Positions 18,601 through 30,003 of a DNA stretch of 64,000 nt are shown here, piece by piece. The stretch is from Amphiura filiformis (taxonomy: Eukaryota > Echinodermata > Ophiuroidea > Amphilepidida > Amphiuridae): assembly GCF_039555335.1 (NCBI RefSeq), contig NC_092639.1, positions 33,202,353 to 33,266,352 of the forward strand, in the 5' to 3' direction. Under the pieces are notes generated by a model. The model had not been told where the DNA came from. It searched no databases and worked only from the letters and a program-made list of their open reading frames with translations. The translations under genes were made by a program, and so were the position numbers. Numbering within the stretch: the first letter of the stretch is position 1; each line of letters begins with the position of its first letter.

Positions 18601-21514
18601 AAAGGCGCTGAATTCCAGTACTGATGGGTACATAAATCATTTCACACTGGCGGTACATGACACAGATCCCCAGTGTGAAGGTGACAGCGTAACCCCACAC
18701 GGGCATCAGGAAATGGGCGATGCCGTCAATTAAATCCGGACTGTGGACTAAAAGGTTGTCCACAGACGGACATCATCGTCCATTTCCTTTTGTCGGGTAA
18801 AAGCTAGTGTGGGTGCCAGCTTGTGTTGTGTCTATTCTTACCTCTTCCTCTTCATCTTTTCTTTCTTCCTGTCCCAATCATAGAGTTTTGTGTAGAAATG
18901 TGGATGAACCTCACTGCCTTGTGAGCGCCTCGGGAGAGGCAAAGGCTAGGGAGTAAACCTTACACAAATCCGGAGTGGAGCCCCTAAGGCGGTCTGGTGA
19001 ATGAACTTCAACACCTTCCGGCAGCTCCTGCATCCAAGTTGATGCCAAACGTATTGCTTCGCTCTCCTTTGGACTACATCAACGAGGCCAAGAGGGGGAC
19101 TCTGATTACTGGGCAGCTCAGAGTCTCCAAAAAAATAAAATTTGCCCATATCGGAGTAGCCTATCCCAATGGCTCTAAATCTTCATCATGGGCCAAAGAG
19201 CGGAAGAGGAAGATTTACTTCTCAACGGTCATTATGCTGGTGTTGAACATGTCATCATTGGTCAACCTTCCAACACTGGCCAACATGTTTCAGATCAGGG
19301 CGAACTACTACATATTGGTAGATCTCGGCTGCTGTGTGTCCAGAAATAAGCTGAAACAGGGCTGATCACCCGTAAAGCTGCTGGGACTGGACCAAAATAA
19401 TTCCCAGCAAAATTCATGATTACGAAAACTACAAGCAAATCTTCGAAAATACCGAGGGTAGATGAGCGGCAGTCTACTGTTGACTTCATGACGGACCAGC
19501 AGGAACTCGGCACACCATCACGAACTGTTGGCCCTGATTATTGTCGCCTGTCTACCTTCAAACCTCTTGTAATATCTACTTATAATGTCCGTACTGTAAA
19601 TCAACAAGGGAAAATGCATCAGCTATTCATGGGCTGTGCTGATGCAGGTATTGACATTGCCGGAATTCAAGAACATCGTCTCATTACACCAAGCCCAACC
19701 GATGAACTTTGATCAGATGATAGGAACTGGGTTTTATCATTCAGTTCTGCTACCAAGCAAAGGCACGGAGGAGTTGGTCTGGTCATGTCCAAGCACATTC
19801 ACAGATGTCTTAAGAGTGTTGAAGCTGTTTCCGAGAGGATACTATTTGTAACATTCCATGGCAACCCTCAGCTCAGCATCACTGTTGTATATGCACCCAC
19901 TGAGTGCGCAACATCTTCTGACAAGGAGGAATTCTATTCATCTCTATCTGACCACCTGGATGGTATGAAAAGACACAACATCCATCTCATCCTCGGCGAT
20001 TTTAATGCCAGAATAGGAACAGACAGTCATCTTTCCCATCCTTGGGTCATTGGTCCACATTGCTACCATGATTCAACAAATGACAATGGTGAGCGTCTGG
20101 TCAACACCTGCCAGGAGTACAATCTCAGACCGGCCCAGATGAGATTCCCGCAACCCAGGAACCGTCTCTGGACTTGGACCCATCCAGCTGGATCAACCCA
20201 TGCACAGCTAGATCACATACTAATAAACAGCAAGTGGGTAAATTCTCTCCGCAACTGTCGAGCATACAACTCAGTAGAAGTGGACTCCGATCATCGTATT
20301 GTGAGCATTGTTATTATCGTATTGTTACCTACCCACGTCGGTCAAGCAGGTATCCTGCCAAGATGCTGAATGACCTGGATTTTGCTGATGATATTGCCCT
20401 GCTGGAATCTTCCATAGACCGGGCCCAGTCACAGCTTACTAGGACTGCAACTGCAGAAGCAGATCTAGGCCTTGTAATCAGCGCACCTAAGACAGAATAT
20501 ATGACTGCAAACTGTAACGCCCAACCAGCACTTGAAGTCTATGGTAGTACCATCAACCATGTCACAGACTTCAGGTATTTGGGTTCCAAGATGGGCTCTA
20601 GTGTTGGAGACCTAAAAAGAAGAAAAGCACTAGCCTGGGCAGCTTTCTGGAAACTGGAACGCCTTTGGAGAAGCCCATCCCTGCCAATCGAAACAAAAAT
20701 CAAGCTGTTTCAGACAACGTGTGTTACTGTCTTTCTGTACGGGTGCGAGTCATGGGTAATTACCAAGGACATGGAAAACAAGATCAATGCATTTGCAACA
20801 TCTTGCTACAGAGTCATGTTAAACATCAAGCGTGTGGATCGGATTCCAAACGAAACCATCTACAACCTGACCAACACCACTCCACTGGTTGCCAGAGTCA
20901 AGATTCATCAACTCAAATTTCTCGGCCATATACTGCGTCTTGAAGATGGCGAGCCTGTGAAAGAATATGCGCTTTATATTCCACCACATGGGAAGAGGAA
21001 ACCGGGACGACCGCGCACACTGTACTTACAGTATGTCCAGCACCTCCTGGGAGATACTGAAGGGATGCTGCAGCCAAACAAAATTGTTTCGCTTGCCCAA
21101 GATCGCATTAGTTGGATCCGCAGCCGACTGATGATGATGATGATGATGCTGTGGATCACGAAATGCCCTTTTATATAAGCCTATTCAATTTTCTAAGAAA
21201 CTGAATTGGTGGAACCGACAATATATAATGTTCTGGTGGAATACTAAACTCACAACAACAACTATACATGTACATCAAGATAATTCTGGAAAAGTATTGC
21301 ATCAACAGTTGACTAATAACCTTGAAAATGATCTTGAAAGTGCATATTTTAATACTGCGTTATGTTACATCATGTTACATATACTGTATATATATAGAAC
21401 TTACCAAAGTTGGCTTTAGTTCATCTGTCCATCTTGGAGCGCCTACTGGTACAGATTCTTCCTGGTAAGAAAGCCCTTGATCTTCAAACAATAATCTGAT
21501 GGCTTGACCACGAC
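15476..21514 (-). CDS. Pi-class glutathione S-transferase, six exons seen, first exon missing
   Basis: Cytosolic enzyme that conjugates glutathione to electrophiles. Exons in order of translation: 21514-21405, 17831-17744, 17542-17439, 16774-16715, 16298-16248 and 15664-15476. All are GT/AG with matching phases and give ~199 residues. Exon 1 of this list is the end of the first strand and helix 1 (GRGQAIRLLFEDQG). The next holds the cis-proline region QMPVFYDGDF and the glutathione-binding QSNTILRYLGRK. Then come GLYGSTPQEAGYIDMVNDGV, which is very close to vertebrate GSTP, and the helical domain with ISFADYNMFQVVDAHL. The start codon, the strand with the catalytic Tyr and about 10 residues should lie beyond 21514 and were not found. 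No stop or frameshift was seen. An LINE occupies the large intron 17832-21404. Confidence 0.87.
15775..15965. other. GC-rich patch inside a GST intron
   Basis: Higher GC content than the surrounding intron, with an open frame on - containing PPDFIRHLEESMHLIDDDV. No splice pair in phase with the GST exons was found, so it may be a relic of another insertion. Not identified. Confidence 0.3.
16248..16298 (-). CDS. GST exon (DGKSFIASEA)
   Basis: Fifty-one bases in phase 0 with acceptor ATCCTAG and donor GTAAG. It encodes the loop before the SFADYN helix. Confidence 0.8.
16715..16774 (-). CDS. GST exon (ENGKEDY)
   Basis: Sixty bases in phase 0 encode ENGKEDYCNKTIPLWMGFYE. It aligns with the GSTP stretch around YEAGKDDYV. 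Confidence 0.8.
17439..17542 (-). CDS. GST exon (MVNDGVEDL)
   Basis: The donor is GTAAGT; the acceptor is CCATGCAG. It encodes LYGSTPQEAGYID, MVNDGVEDL and ends VYNKW. The Asp of NDGVED is the conserved residue reaching glutathione of the partner subunit. Confidence 0.88.
17744..17831 (-). CDS. GST exon (glutathione-binding QSNTI)
   Basis: It encodes PFHQMPVFYDGDF, LVQSNTILRYLGRK and His. The donor is GTAATA; the acceptor is TTATATCAG. The Gln-Ser pair contacts the gamma-glutamyl group of glutathione in the family. Confidence 0.88.
17955..18249 (+). repeat. Dispersed repeat, left part, interrupted by the LINE
   Basis: It matches 7496-7630 (for example ACATTATGTAGCCAGAGG and TATAAAAATCTCAACTTTT) and resumes at 21155 with ATCACGAAATGCCC. 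This defines the element that the LINE entered. Confidence 0.6.
19785..20363 (+). pseudogene. LINE AP-endonuclease domain
   Basis: This frame carries SITVVYAPTE, ILGDFNARIG, LDHILIN and the catalytic SDHR. These are motifs of exonuclease-endonuclease-phosphatase enzymes that nick target DNA. The N-terminal piece (STYNVRT to EHR) is in another frame at 19557-19690. Confidence 0.75.
20364..21141 (+). pseudogene. LINE reverse transcriptase, C-terminal part
   Basis: It starts a few residues before the catalytic FADD. It continues through the thumb (YLGSKMGS, LYGCESW, TKDMENKINAF) to the basic C-terminal motif GKRKPGRPR and runs into the terminal ATG repeat. The upstream RT blocks are absent. Confidence 0.75.
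21405..21514 (-). CDS. GST exon (N-terminal domain, RGQAIRLL)
   Basis: The acceptor reads CTTTAG on the minus strand and the donor GTAAGT. It encodes 36 whole codons after two bases of a split Gly/Arg codon and ends at LKPTL. Confidence 0.82.
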
Positions 21515-21539
21515 CTAAAGGTAAAGGTATAGGCATTTA

Positions 21540-21800
21540 CTTTCTGAATACGAGGAATGTTCTTCTGGGATCAAATTATTTGTGATTTTTTTTTAAATTC
21601 ATCATATAAACTATATAAATTATACAAATTTGATAGCAAATTATTCAAAGTTGATATTTTTGATATTTTTGATATTTCCTCGAAGTAAAATCTAATGATA
21701 TGTATACTTCACGTGTATGCAGCTGGGAGGAAAAGCCGTCCATCATTTGAAAATAAATGTTGACCTTTTGTATTGAAGATATACATTTTTTCCCAAAAGA
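21540..21800. repeat. Half copy of the GAGAGCACATCAGA foldback family
   Basis: It matches the left arm of 11463-12175 (TTCTGAATACGAGGAATGTT, GCTGGGAGGAAAAGCCG). No facing right arm is present. Confidence 0.55.
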
Positions 21801-22737
21801 GACTTTTTTTAAATATTTTCAGAATTGCTCATTTTTGAATTCGCCTTTCTCCAGTGGTGTAGCCCTGGCGAAAATTATAGCTTCATCCAATTGTAAAGCT
21901 ATTTCTTTTTAACTTCTGTAGGCCTATTATAAAATGTGTTGTTGTTTTTTTGTTTTGTTTTTGTTTGTTTGTTGTTGTTTGTTTTTTTCGCTGATCTGTG
22001 TTGAGGACTAATTTTGGCATCAATCGAAATGGGCTTGCCCAGCCTCTCCCTGACAAAAATCTCTTTTTAAGAGTAGCCACATCTAAATGATGTCTTGCCA
22101 TGAAAACCTCGCCTTACGGTTCGTTGAAAATTAAATGTGGGCAATTATTACCTGAATAACGACTAAAAACATAAAAATTAAACCCGGGAAATTAAGCTCT
22201 TATCGTCTTCGGTAATTGAACCATCAAAGCTTATAAAATATATTTTGCCTTCGAAGAATGTCATTATAGGCCATATAGGTAATTTGATCAAAGCAATTTC
22301 AAAAGCTAATCACTTAGAGCATAAGTAGAGTGAAACATAATAACTTTGTTACTCCATAATTGACACACTAAATGTCCTTTGGGTGTAGTGTTTAATCCAT
22401 TATAATAATCATGAAGATGGCACGATATCATGTCCCATATTTTGTCAGTGTTAATCAATCATGAGTGCGTGGTACATGGTTATGTCACGCATGAAACATA
22501 AAAATGGTTGTGATTTCCAGAAAAATATCACTTTTTTTTTTTTTTTTTTTTGATGAGTCGTGACTTGAATTTTGTTTTCCTCATTTGCAATATTAAGATA
22601 GATGCTTGAATGCAATTAAGGCCGATTACCTTATACAGGGTGGGAAAACACTAAAACAGATTTTAATAGGTATGAATTTGCAGTACAAGCTACAGTTCGA
22701 TACCACATTTTGCTGCCTTTAAGCATGCAAAGGTACA

Positions 22738-22918
22738 CTGTTAGAACACTGGGTAAAACACCCGTTGGGTAAAACATTTAACTCAATATTTTGTAAATTG
22801 TACCCCCGGATTTTACCCAACATTTGGTTATTTTCATTGGGTAAAGTTTACTGAAAATAACCCAAATGTTGGGCAAAATTTACCAAATGTTGGGTAAAAC
22901 GTTTTACCCAACAGGTAT
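22738..22918. mobile_element. Foldback element rich in TTGGGTAAAA
   Basis: CCCGTTGGGTAAAAC pairs with GTTTTACCCAACAGG. Several further copies of ACCCAACATTTGG face CCAAATGTTGGG. It is absent from copy B of the surrounding duplication. Confidence 0.6.
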
Positions 22919-23067
22919 TACAACGTATAGTACAAAATTGGTGACAGTACCTTTTTTCAATATAGGCCTATTTTGTTCTTTGTTTTGTTTTCCAAAACAA
23001 ATGTCTACGGTTAGGCCTGCTTTTGGGGTCGTTCGGGATACGTCAGTCAAACAATTTTTTAGGCTTA

Positions 23068-23192
23068 CAAATTAATCAGTGACAAGGTTAGTCTGAGTCT
23101 GAATTTGACAGGTGCTAATTGATGTGAATGTTATTGCATCAATTAGCACCTGTAAAATTCAGAGATAACTTTTCACTGATTAATTTGATAAC
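23068..23192. repeat. Long perfect hairpin
   Basis: ACAGGTGCTAATTGATG and CATCAATTAGCACCTGT face each other across about 12 bases. TTAATCAGTGA and TCACTGATTAA extend the stem. Non-coding. Confidence 0.7.
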
Positions 23193-24043
23193 CAGGCAGG
23201 TTTGATTCACCCCAGAAGCACTGCTCTGGTGGGGCTTCCTCTTTAAGCATGCTTCTTCCAAATGCAACAAAGTGTAGAATTTTAGTGTTTGATGACTGTT
23301 ATGATCTTATGTCATAATTTAATAAGCAGGCTGATCAAAAATTACTAGAAGTGGATGAGTATCAATCATTTTGATACAGACTGTATAAGTCATTATCCAT
23401 TTCATTTCCTATTAAACATCAGTATTCAACATAATGATTGATAATTAGGCCTAAAGGAAGTAATGGATTGTTTTCCATTAATGTATTTTGTTCATCGCAT
23501 TAATCTGAATTGACAAATTAATGACCTTGAAACTCTTAATGAAGTTGAATACAACATTATACAAACGCGGTATCTTCAGAAACAAGAAATTAATTAAGAA
23601 ACCTTAGAATCACGCTAATGGCACTACCAGGTGGTCGTTATTTCAGTGTCATATGTCTTCATTCTTGACCTATATATAAGATTCTCATATATAATTGACA
23701 TGTAACAGTCTTTCGAAGTGAAAGCAACATTAAATATTTATTAGTCACATTTAATATTCATTAACGGAATTTCTTATTTATTTTATACTTTGTTCATTCT
23801 TTCTTTCCTTTCTATTTTGAAATTTGATTCACAAAAAATCATATATTATTGTAGTTTACCACTTTCTGAAGTATCAATATTCAATTATTTTATTACAAGA
23901 GAGAAGTATGTACACTTGTGATCTGGTGATGCACATACAAACATACCCAAATTAAATTACATACATACAATATATCTATGCAATCAGTTATTAGCATATA
24001 TGCATCCCACACATACAGATACACACCCTTACACACCCCAATG

Positions 24044-25040
24044 CACCAAACATCTTTTACGGTACTCCTTTAATTGACGTGTTTATGAAACAAATTTGAT
24101 AGCAAAGTGCTCTTTCCTGTCTTATCTCCGGATATCCTTACAAAAATATACTTTTTGTGACAAATAAACACTTAAACATTCAAAAACCATTCCAACCTAT
24201 CCCCACACTCCATACCCACCTCCACCCATCCCAATGCCCCAAACATAATGTTAAGGTACTCCTTTAATTGACGTGTGTATAAAGCAAATTTGATAGCAAA
24301 GTGCTCTTTCCTGTCTCCGGATATCCTTTCAAAAATATCCCTTTTGTGACAAATAAACACGTAAACATTCAAAAATTAATCTATACCCTATCCCTACATT
24401 CCATACCCCCCCCACCCACCCCCCCCCCATACACACACACATAAATGCACCCCAAACAAATGCACCAAACATCTTTTACGGTGCTCCTGAAATTGACGAA
24501 AGCAAATTTGATAGCAAAGTGCTCTTTCCTGTCTCCGGTTATCCTTACAAAAATATAGTTTTTGTGATAAATAAACACGTTAACATTCAAAAACCAATCC
24601 ACCCTATCCCCACGTTCCATACCCCCCCCACACACACACCCCACCGCCACACATAAATGCACCCCACACAAATGCACCAAACATCTTTTACGGTGCTCTT
24701 TTAATCGACGAAAGCAAATTTGATAGCAAAGTGCTCTTTCCTGTCTCCGGTTATCCTTACAAAAATATACTTTTTTGTGACAAATAAACACGTAAACATT
24801 CAAAAACCAATCCACCCTATCCCCACGTTCCATACCTCCCCACACACCCCCACCCCACCACCACACATAAATGCACCCCACACAAATGCACCAAACATCT
24901 TTTACGGTGCTCTTTTAATTGACGAAAGCAAATTTGATAGCAAAGTGCTCTTTCCTGTCTCCGGTTATCCTTACAAAAATATACTTTTTGTGATAAATAA
25001 ACACGTAAACATTCAAAAACCAATCCACCCTATGTACAAA
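24044..25040 (+). repeat. Satellite, five copies of a ~193-225 bp unit
   Basis: Units start near 24044, 24237, 24462, 24678 and 24889 with CACCAAACATCTTTTACGGT (with variants). They share GATAGCAAAGTGCTCTTTCC, AAATAAACACGTAAACATTC and a variable C-rich spacer (CCCCACCC). The same unit occurs at 31032-31560 and 40010-40180. Confidence 0.85.
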
Positions 25041-25870
25041 ATGTACTTTTTATAAAAAAATAAACACGAAAAAAGACCCCACACTTGCGAGCTCCCCCTC
25101 CCCCCACTTCACCATCCCGACTTGCAATTTCAGAATTGTCTTGCTCTTTTTTTGTAAAGAAACTGCCTTTAAAACTCTGAATTGACATATTAAAACGAAA
25201 ACAAATCAGTCACAGTTCCTTGCAAGACGGGTTGAGCTTATTCTTCAAAAGAAATAGGCAAAAAACCAATTCTGGTGAAGATTTGAAGTGTTAACGTCTG
25301 ATCTTATTCGGTTACACCGTGCTATAGTGCGTATAATTGATTGGTTTGATTCCCACAAGAGACACGTAAACAATACTAGCTCCGTGGTTTAGTTTGACTT
25401 AACCAAACCTGTGTCACAGAAATCGAAGATGTTTTAGATCCGGACAGCAGTATAGTACTAATATTTCTGTTCAAACAGGACCAACAGAGATGAATGGAAA
25501 CATGATGAATGATGTTATCAACCGACATGACCAATTTACTGAATGAAAAAACGCTATATAAAATAATAGCGCTCACATTGTTGGGTGGAACTGAATGGTT
25601 GATGACGATTGACGTAGTAATCTTTCTTCGAATCTAATTCAGATCGTGAGCAACAGCTTAATTATTTAACCCGTTTTTTTGTATCATTGGAAACTCTAAT
25701 TACCTGTCAACAAAATATCGCTACCCGTGTTAAGTTGATGAACCTTTCAGTGTAATGTAATGAAAGTGCCGCCACATCCAAGACGTTGATTTGGCTATGT
25801 ACGAAGACAGGATTCACTCCATAAAACTAACTCGATTTTCAACGTTTTTGGTAACATTACATTACTTTAC

Positions 25871-27109
25871 TTGACAATTCAACGATGCCCTCCTGCTGCT
25901 TGGGTTTTAAGGAACATAAATCGCTATTATAGGAGCGAAATAAATTATCATAAACCGTATTTTGAAGTGTGGAATCCACGCGTCGGATCACTTTCTTTCG
26001 GTTATCAAATGGCATCGAGTTCAGAAAATACACTAGTCTGTGTTAACCTAAGTATGTCTGATGTCGAACAGGAAGGCTATACCGCTACTGAACAAATTTT
26101 CATCCTTGGTTTCGTCCCTGTAACATCAATCCTTGGGATGCTTATAAACTCTGTCTTCTTGTTCGTCTTATTCCGCATACCAGATATGAGGACAACGACA
26201 AATTTCTATCTTGGAAACCTCGCAGTTGCAGATGGACTATTACTACTCATACGAATTATTCGTTATCCAGGAATGTACATACATTCACCGTATGTAAAGC
26301 TAGATTACGCCGTAACATCATTTGCTAACCGTTTCGTGTGTGGAATACCGTATTTACTCCTCAACTGTTTACAGCTTGTCACTGTGGATTTTATTCTGTT
26401 AGTTGCTTTTGAAAGACACTTTTCTATTTGCCGACCATTAAAACATAGACGTAGGAAAGGTAGAAAAGGAACTGCAATTCTTACAGCACTGGCATGGATT
26501 GTCCCTTTGGTATTTGTTCTATCTTTCATCGGCTCATTTCATGTACAATGTTTCACCTCGAATATTATCTCATCGTCCCAAATGAAATTTTGGAAATGTT
26601 CTTGGAAAGCAAAAACAACGGCTATTGTTCTTACAGTTGGATTTTTGCAGTTTTGCTTTGCCTTTTGTGGAAATTGTGTGATGTACATTGCAATTATGCG
26701 CAAGTTAAGTGGCAGAAAAGGAATTTTTAAGAAAAATGAGGAAAAAAGAAGCCGCGTTGCAAAAATGTTAATTATCAACGCATGTGTGTTTTTTGTCTGC
26801 ATGTTGCCAATGCAAATACATGATATATTTTTCCTTTTTGATACATTTGCTACATTGCCGGTATCGGCCGTTACTTTTAACTTACTTAAACCAATTGCCG
26901 TTGTATTTAGTCTCATAAATTCCGCTGTAAACCCACTTATTTACAACGCAACAAATCCTCGATACAGGGCGGCCTTTCATGCAGCTTTTAAATTTGGCAC
27001 TGGTTCGCCTGTTCCTATAAGCATCGTAAGTGACCAGTTATCGTCAAAACGAGACGCATCTCGTAATGGTTTGCATGAACTTCAAACTGCGGTTACAACA
27101 ACATTATAA
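25871..27109 (+). CDS. Intronless class A (rhodopsin-type) GPCR
   Basis: Seven-helix plasma-membrane receptor, 412 aa from the first ATG. An alternative start at Met47 (26009) would give a shorter N-terminus containing the N-glycosylation site Asn59-Leu-Ser. TM1 75-101 has Asn93, and TM2 has LAVAD121. TM3 and ECL2 hold the disulphide pair Cys157/Cys227. The DRY box is ERH (181-183), TM6 has CMLP (310-313) instead of CWxP, and TM7 has NPLIY (354-358) followed by a short helix 8. Basic loops follow TM3 and precede TM6. The ligand is unknown; a peptide or sensory ligand is possible. Intronless rhodopsin-type expansions are known in sea urchin. It lies right after copy A of the duplication. Confidence 0.88.
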   Translation: MTIQRCPPAAWVLRNINRYYRSEINYHKPYFEVWNPRVGSLSFGYQMASSSENTLVCVNLSMSDVEQEGYTATEQIFILGFVPVTSILGMLINSVFLFVLFRIPDMRTTTNFYLGNLAVADGLLLLIRIIRYPGMYIHSPYVKLDYAVTSFANRFVCGIPYLLLNCLQLVTVDFILLVAFERHFSICRPLKHRRRKGRKGTAILTALAWIVPLVFVLSFIGSFHVQCFTSNIISSSQMKFWKCSWKAKTTAIVLTVGFLQFCFAFCGNCVMYIAIMRKLSGRKGIFKKNEEKRSRVAKMLIINACVFFVCMLPMQIHDIFFLFDTFATLPVSAVTFNLLKPIAVVFSLINSAVNPLIYNATNPRYRAAFHAAFKFGTGSPVPISIVSDQLSSKRDASRNGLHELQTAVTTTL

Positions 27110-28005
27110 ATGTGATTAGTAAAGAAATACCCTCTGAGTTCGGATGGATGCTGTCTGTATATTAAATTTCTTCAAATGTGATTTGAATGTGTAGTCTTTT
27201 TCGCCAGCCCATAGGGCTGGTATCTAATTCTGAGATGGGATTTGTGTACACTAAAGATTAGCTAAGATTATAGCCTTCTTCTATTGGTATGAATTATTTT
27301 TTTACTTCTTGTGGTGGAAATGTTTTTGATGTCTGCTAATTCGATTTGCAAGGAAAAGAAAGTATGTTTTGCCGTTTCAACGAAAGAAAACGATTGAGTA
27401 ATGCCAAAGTTATGTTTGAATTAATTATGACTTAAAAAGTTATCATAGGTTAGGCCTACACATATAAACATAAACTTGTTCAGCAATCAGCATATCAAAA
27501 AAATGACATGGTCAACAATTAGTAATTAGTGGGGAATGATCACTGGAACAAGGTCATATCAGTGGACTACTGAGCATAGCATAATGTTTGGTTGCCTGTG
27601 AGTGCATAATTGATATGTTGATAACAGATCTAATAATGTTGTAGAATCAAAATCTTCATTATATGGACCACATTGAAGTCAAAGTAATTATCTATCCTAT
27701 CCTGTATCGTTTTATGGATAAAATTGACTCAAAATGTTATTGATGATATTATTGCTATCTTTAACATCAGTTTTGTCTTTTCAACGGGAAAAATCCGATG
27801 GAAAATAAAGTTTTTAGGGGCTAGCTATAATATTGAACAATATATCCCATATTTTGACATGTCTTACTTTATAAATTATAAATACTGTAAATTGTCACAT
27901 AACTAAAGTGAGGCCACTTTCTATCTTTTTTTTATTTGATTCATAAAATTACATTCAACAAAATGATTGAAGACTGAGAAAACACATAGTGCAGACTATT
28001 ACAGA
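27110..28005. other. Intergenic, downstream of the GPCR
   Basis: No gene seen. AATAAA at 27804-27809 could end the GPCR transcript, but it is far from the stop. Confidence 0.35.
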
Positions 28006-28006
28006 A

Positions 28007-28670
28007 TATATACTGCGCCAAGAAAATATCCTTACACTTGGAAAAATAATCACAATTTCAAAACTGAACCATATTGGAATAAATTTGTTTTTGTAATAGA
28101 TGCACGACCTAATCTTGCACATTATGACACCACATTGAATCCAATGTGACCTCAAGAAGCAAAGTTACAAGCAATTGAATAGACGAATGTCCAGTTTTAA
28201 AAGTGACAAACTGGCCTATACAAGGCGCAAAAAGTTTCCAACAAGCACAACAAAGAGACAACACAGTTTCTTCAATGAAGCTTTATTTAAAGCATTTTTT
28301 TCTTCAGTTTTTACTTCTCTGTACTTTTCATAACTTTCATTTTATTTGTCAGTTCTTTTGTTTCAGTTTTCATTTGTTCCTTTTGTTTTAAATTAAAGGC
28401 ACGCATAAATTAGCCATTCACCACTCTCAAACCAGATGCCTTGTCCGTGGAGTTTTGAATAGGCCTGTTTGTCACTTTTAAAACTGGACTTTCGTCTAAT
28501 CAAATGCTTGTAACTTTGCTTCTTGAAGTAACATTAGATTCAATGGGGTGTCATAATGTGCCGGATTAGACAGCGCATCTAATAAAAAAACAAATTTATT
28601 CCAATATGGTTCAGTTTTGAAATTGTGATTATTTTTCCAAGTGTAAGGATACTTTCTTGGCGCAGTATAG
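28007..28670. mobile_element. Large foldback element, ~660 bp
   Basis: TACTGCGCCAAGAAAATATC at 28011 pairs with GGATACTTTCTTGGCGCAGT near 28650. Pairing continues over ~200 bases, for example GAATCCAATGTGACCTCAAG against the strand near 28530. The central part is unpaired and T-rich. Confidence 0.8.
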
Positions 28671-28679
28671 GTAAGATGC

Positions 28680-29710
28680 CATGTCCATAGCTTTGCAGGA
28701 GTTTCAACACATTCAAAAAATACAGTTTAAAAGTGAAGATTGTAGTGAATGATCAGTCCTTTATCATGTGCTTGCCACTATCTACTTTATAGTAAACTAT
28801 ACATTGCGAAATAATATAAAATCATTTTAAAATAAAATGTGCATGTAAGTTGAGTTTACATAGCGAATTAACTAACAACTGCAGTGAATTTTTGATTTTA
28901 ATAATAAGCATGGGTAAAAAGCAGTAAAGATAAAAATACAGAACAATTTGGAGTAATGAATTAAAGAGTTGACAGGAGTTATAGGAGTTAATGGTTTTGC
29001 TGTTTCAGTGTGCATGTTCTCACCATTGATGGTTTGGTGAACTGTCATGTAACATGGATGTAAGCGTGATCCTAAAAATGCCTTTCACGGTGACCCAAAC
29101 TATTTACAAGACCTCTTCTGCATTGAGGCTGGCCTTCCCTTTTAGAAGGAATTTTTATTTAAACATTCTGATCCGACGTCATGCGTATCTAAATTATTGG
29201 CGTGTCCTTGCTGATTTATACAACTTTTCTATAAAAATACATACATTCAGCTAACAAACATCAAATGCAAAAGTATCAGGTTTTCAATATCAATAATTTC
29301 AGTGATAATCTCTTACCAACATGGAGATTTGGTTTAATTTTTCAAGCATGATTGGTTTGTCATGTAATACAATTCTATAAGCACTATAAGACACTAAGGA
29401 ACGACTGCAACGGTATACGGATGATGGATCGCAAAATTGAAAACTCACCAACGTTGACTTTAATATCATATTTTAAATTTAATATCCAGTTTCAGAGTTT
29501 CTTTAACAACTGTATTTCACCAAAACATAAATGAATATGGGAGTATATCCGTGTTCAGCATATATGAATATACCTTCATTTTCTGCATGGATTAGGCAAC
29601 ATTGTTAATGCAATACTCCAGAGGACGGAATAGCCAGTATGTCATGTGATGATATTACCAGGTTATTCATTGTTATTGGGCTGCTTTTGATGTAAATAAA
29701 TACCGTAGTG
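28680..29710. other. Intergenic, no gene seen
   Basis: AT-rich, with short open frames only. No repeat or motif was recognised. Confidence 0.4.
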
Positions 29711-29800
29711 AATTATGCCGATTACAATCAAAGCAATTTCAAAAGCTAATCACTAACAGTGAAACATAATAATTTTGTTACTCACTAATTGACATACTAA

Positions 29801-30003
29801 GGTCCGATTTCTCGAAGCTAGGCTAATGGTCAGGCTTCCTAACCAAGCAGGCTAGCCCTACCACTGTGGATCCATTTTATTGATTTATCTTTCTAGGTGA
29901 TGTATAATGTGAAATTGTAAGCACTGACATATAGGACTAATTGGGCTTAAGCCTGATGGCTTAGGAAACCTGACCACTAGCCATGCTTCAAGAAACAGGC
30001 CCT
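29801..30003. mobile_element. Small MITE inside copy B, empty in copy A
   Basis: The ends GGTCCGATTTCTCGAAGC and GCTTCAAGAAACAGGCCC are imperfect inverted repeats, extended inside by GGTCAGGCTTCCTAA against TTAGGAAACCTGACC. It is flanked by TAA on both sides (29798-29800, 30004-30006). Copy A at about 22367 reads straight across the site. Confidence 0.75.

Larger units (their letters stand above)
18250..21141 (+). mobile_element. RTE-like non-LTR retrotransposon, internally deleted, with target duplication
   Basis: Flanked by GATGATGCTGTGG at 18237-18249 and 21142-21154. The 3' end is a short (ATG)n run, as in RTE-type elements. The 5' ~1.1 kb is untranslated. The AP endonuclease domain follows (TYNVRT, GIQEHR, then ILGDFNARIG, DSDHR) with one frameshift near 19720. 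The frame then jumps straight to the RT catalytic box DLDFADDIALLE, so the RT fingers and palm start are deleted. The remaining C-terminal part ends with FLGHILRLEDGE and KRKPGRPR. It cannot move by itself. Confidence 0.85.
22255..25775 (+). repeat. Segmental duplication, copy A
   Basis: Successive stretches match copy B and copy C in the same order: TGTCCTTTGGGTGTAGTGTT (22371), ATCAATCATTTTGATACAG (23360), the satellite 24044-25040, ATTAAAACGAAAACAAATCA (25188), and GATGTTATCAACCGACATGA (25511). It ends just before the GPCR. Confidence 0.7.

Noticed and set aside
24381..25055. Long open frames in the 24-25 kb satellite
   Set aside because: They span tandem satellite units and C-rich spacers; no domain, and frames change between units.
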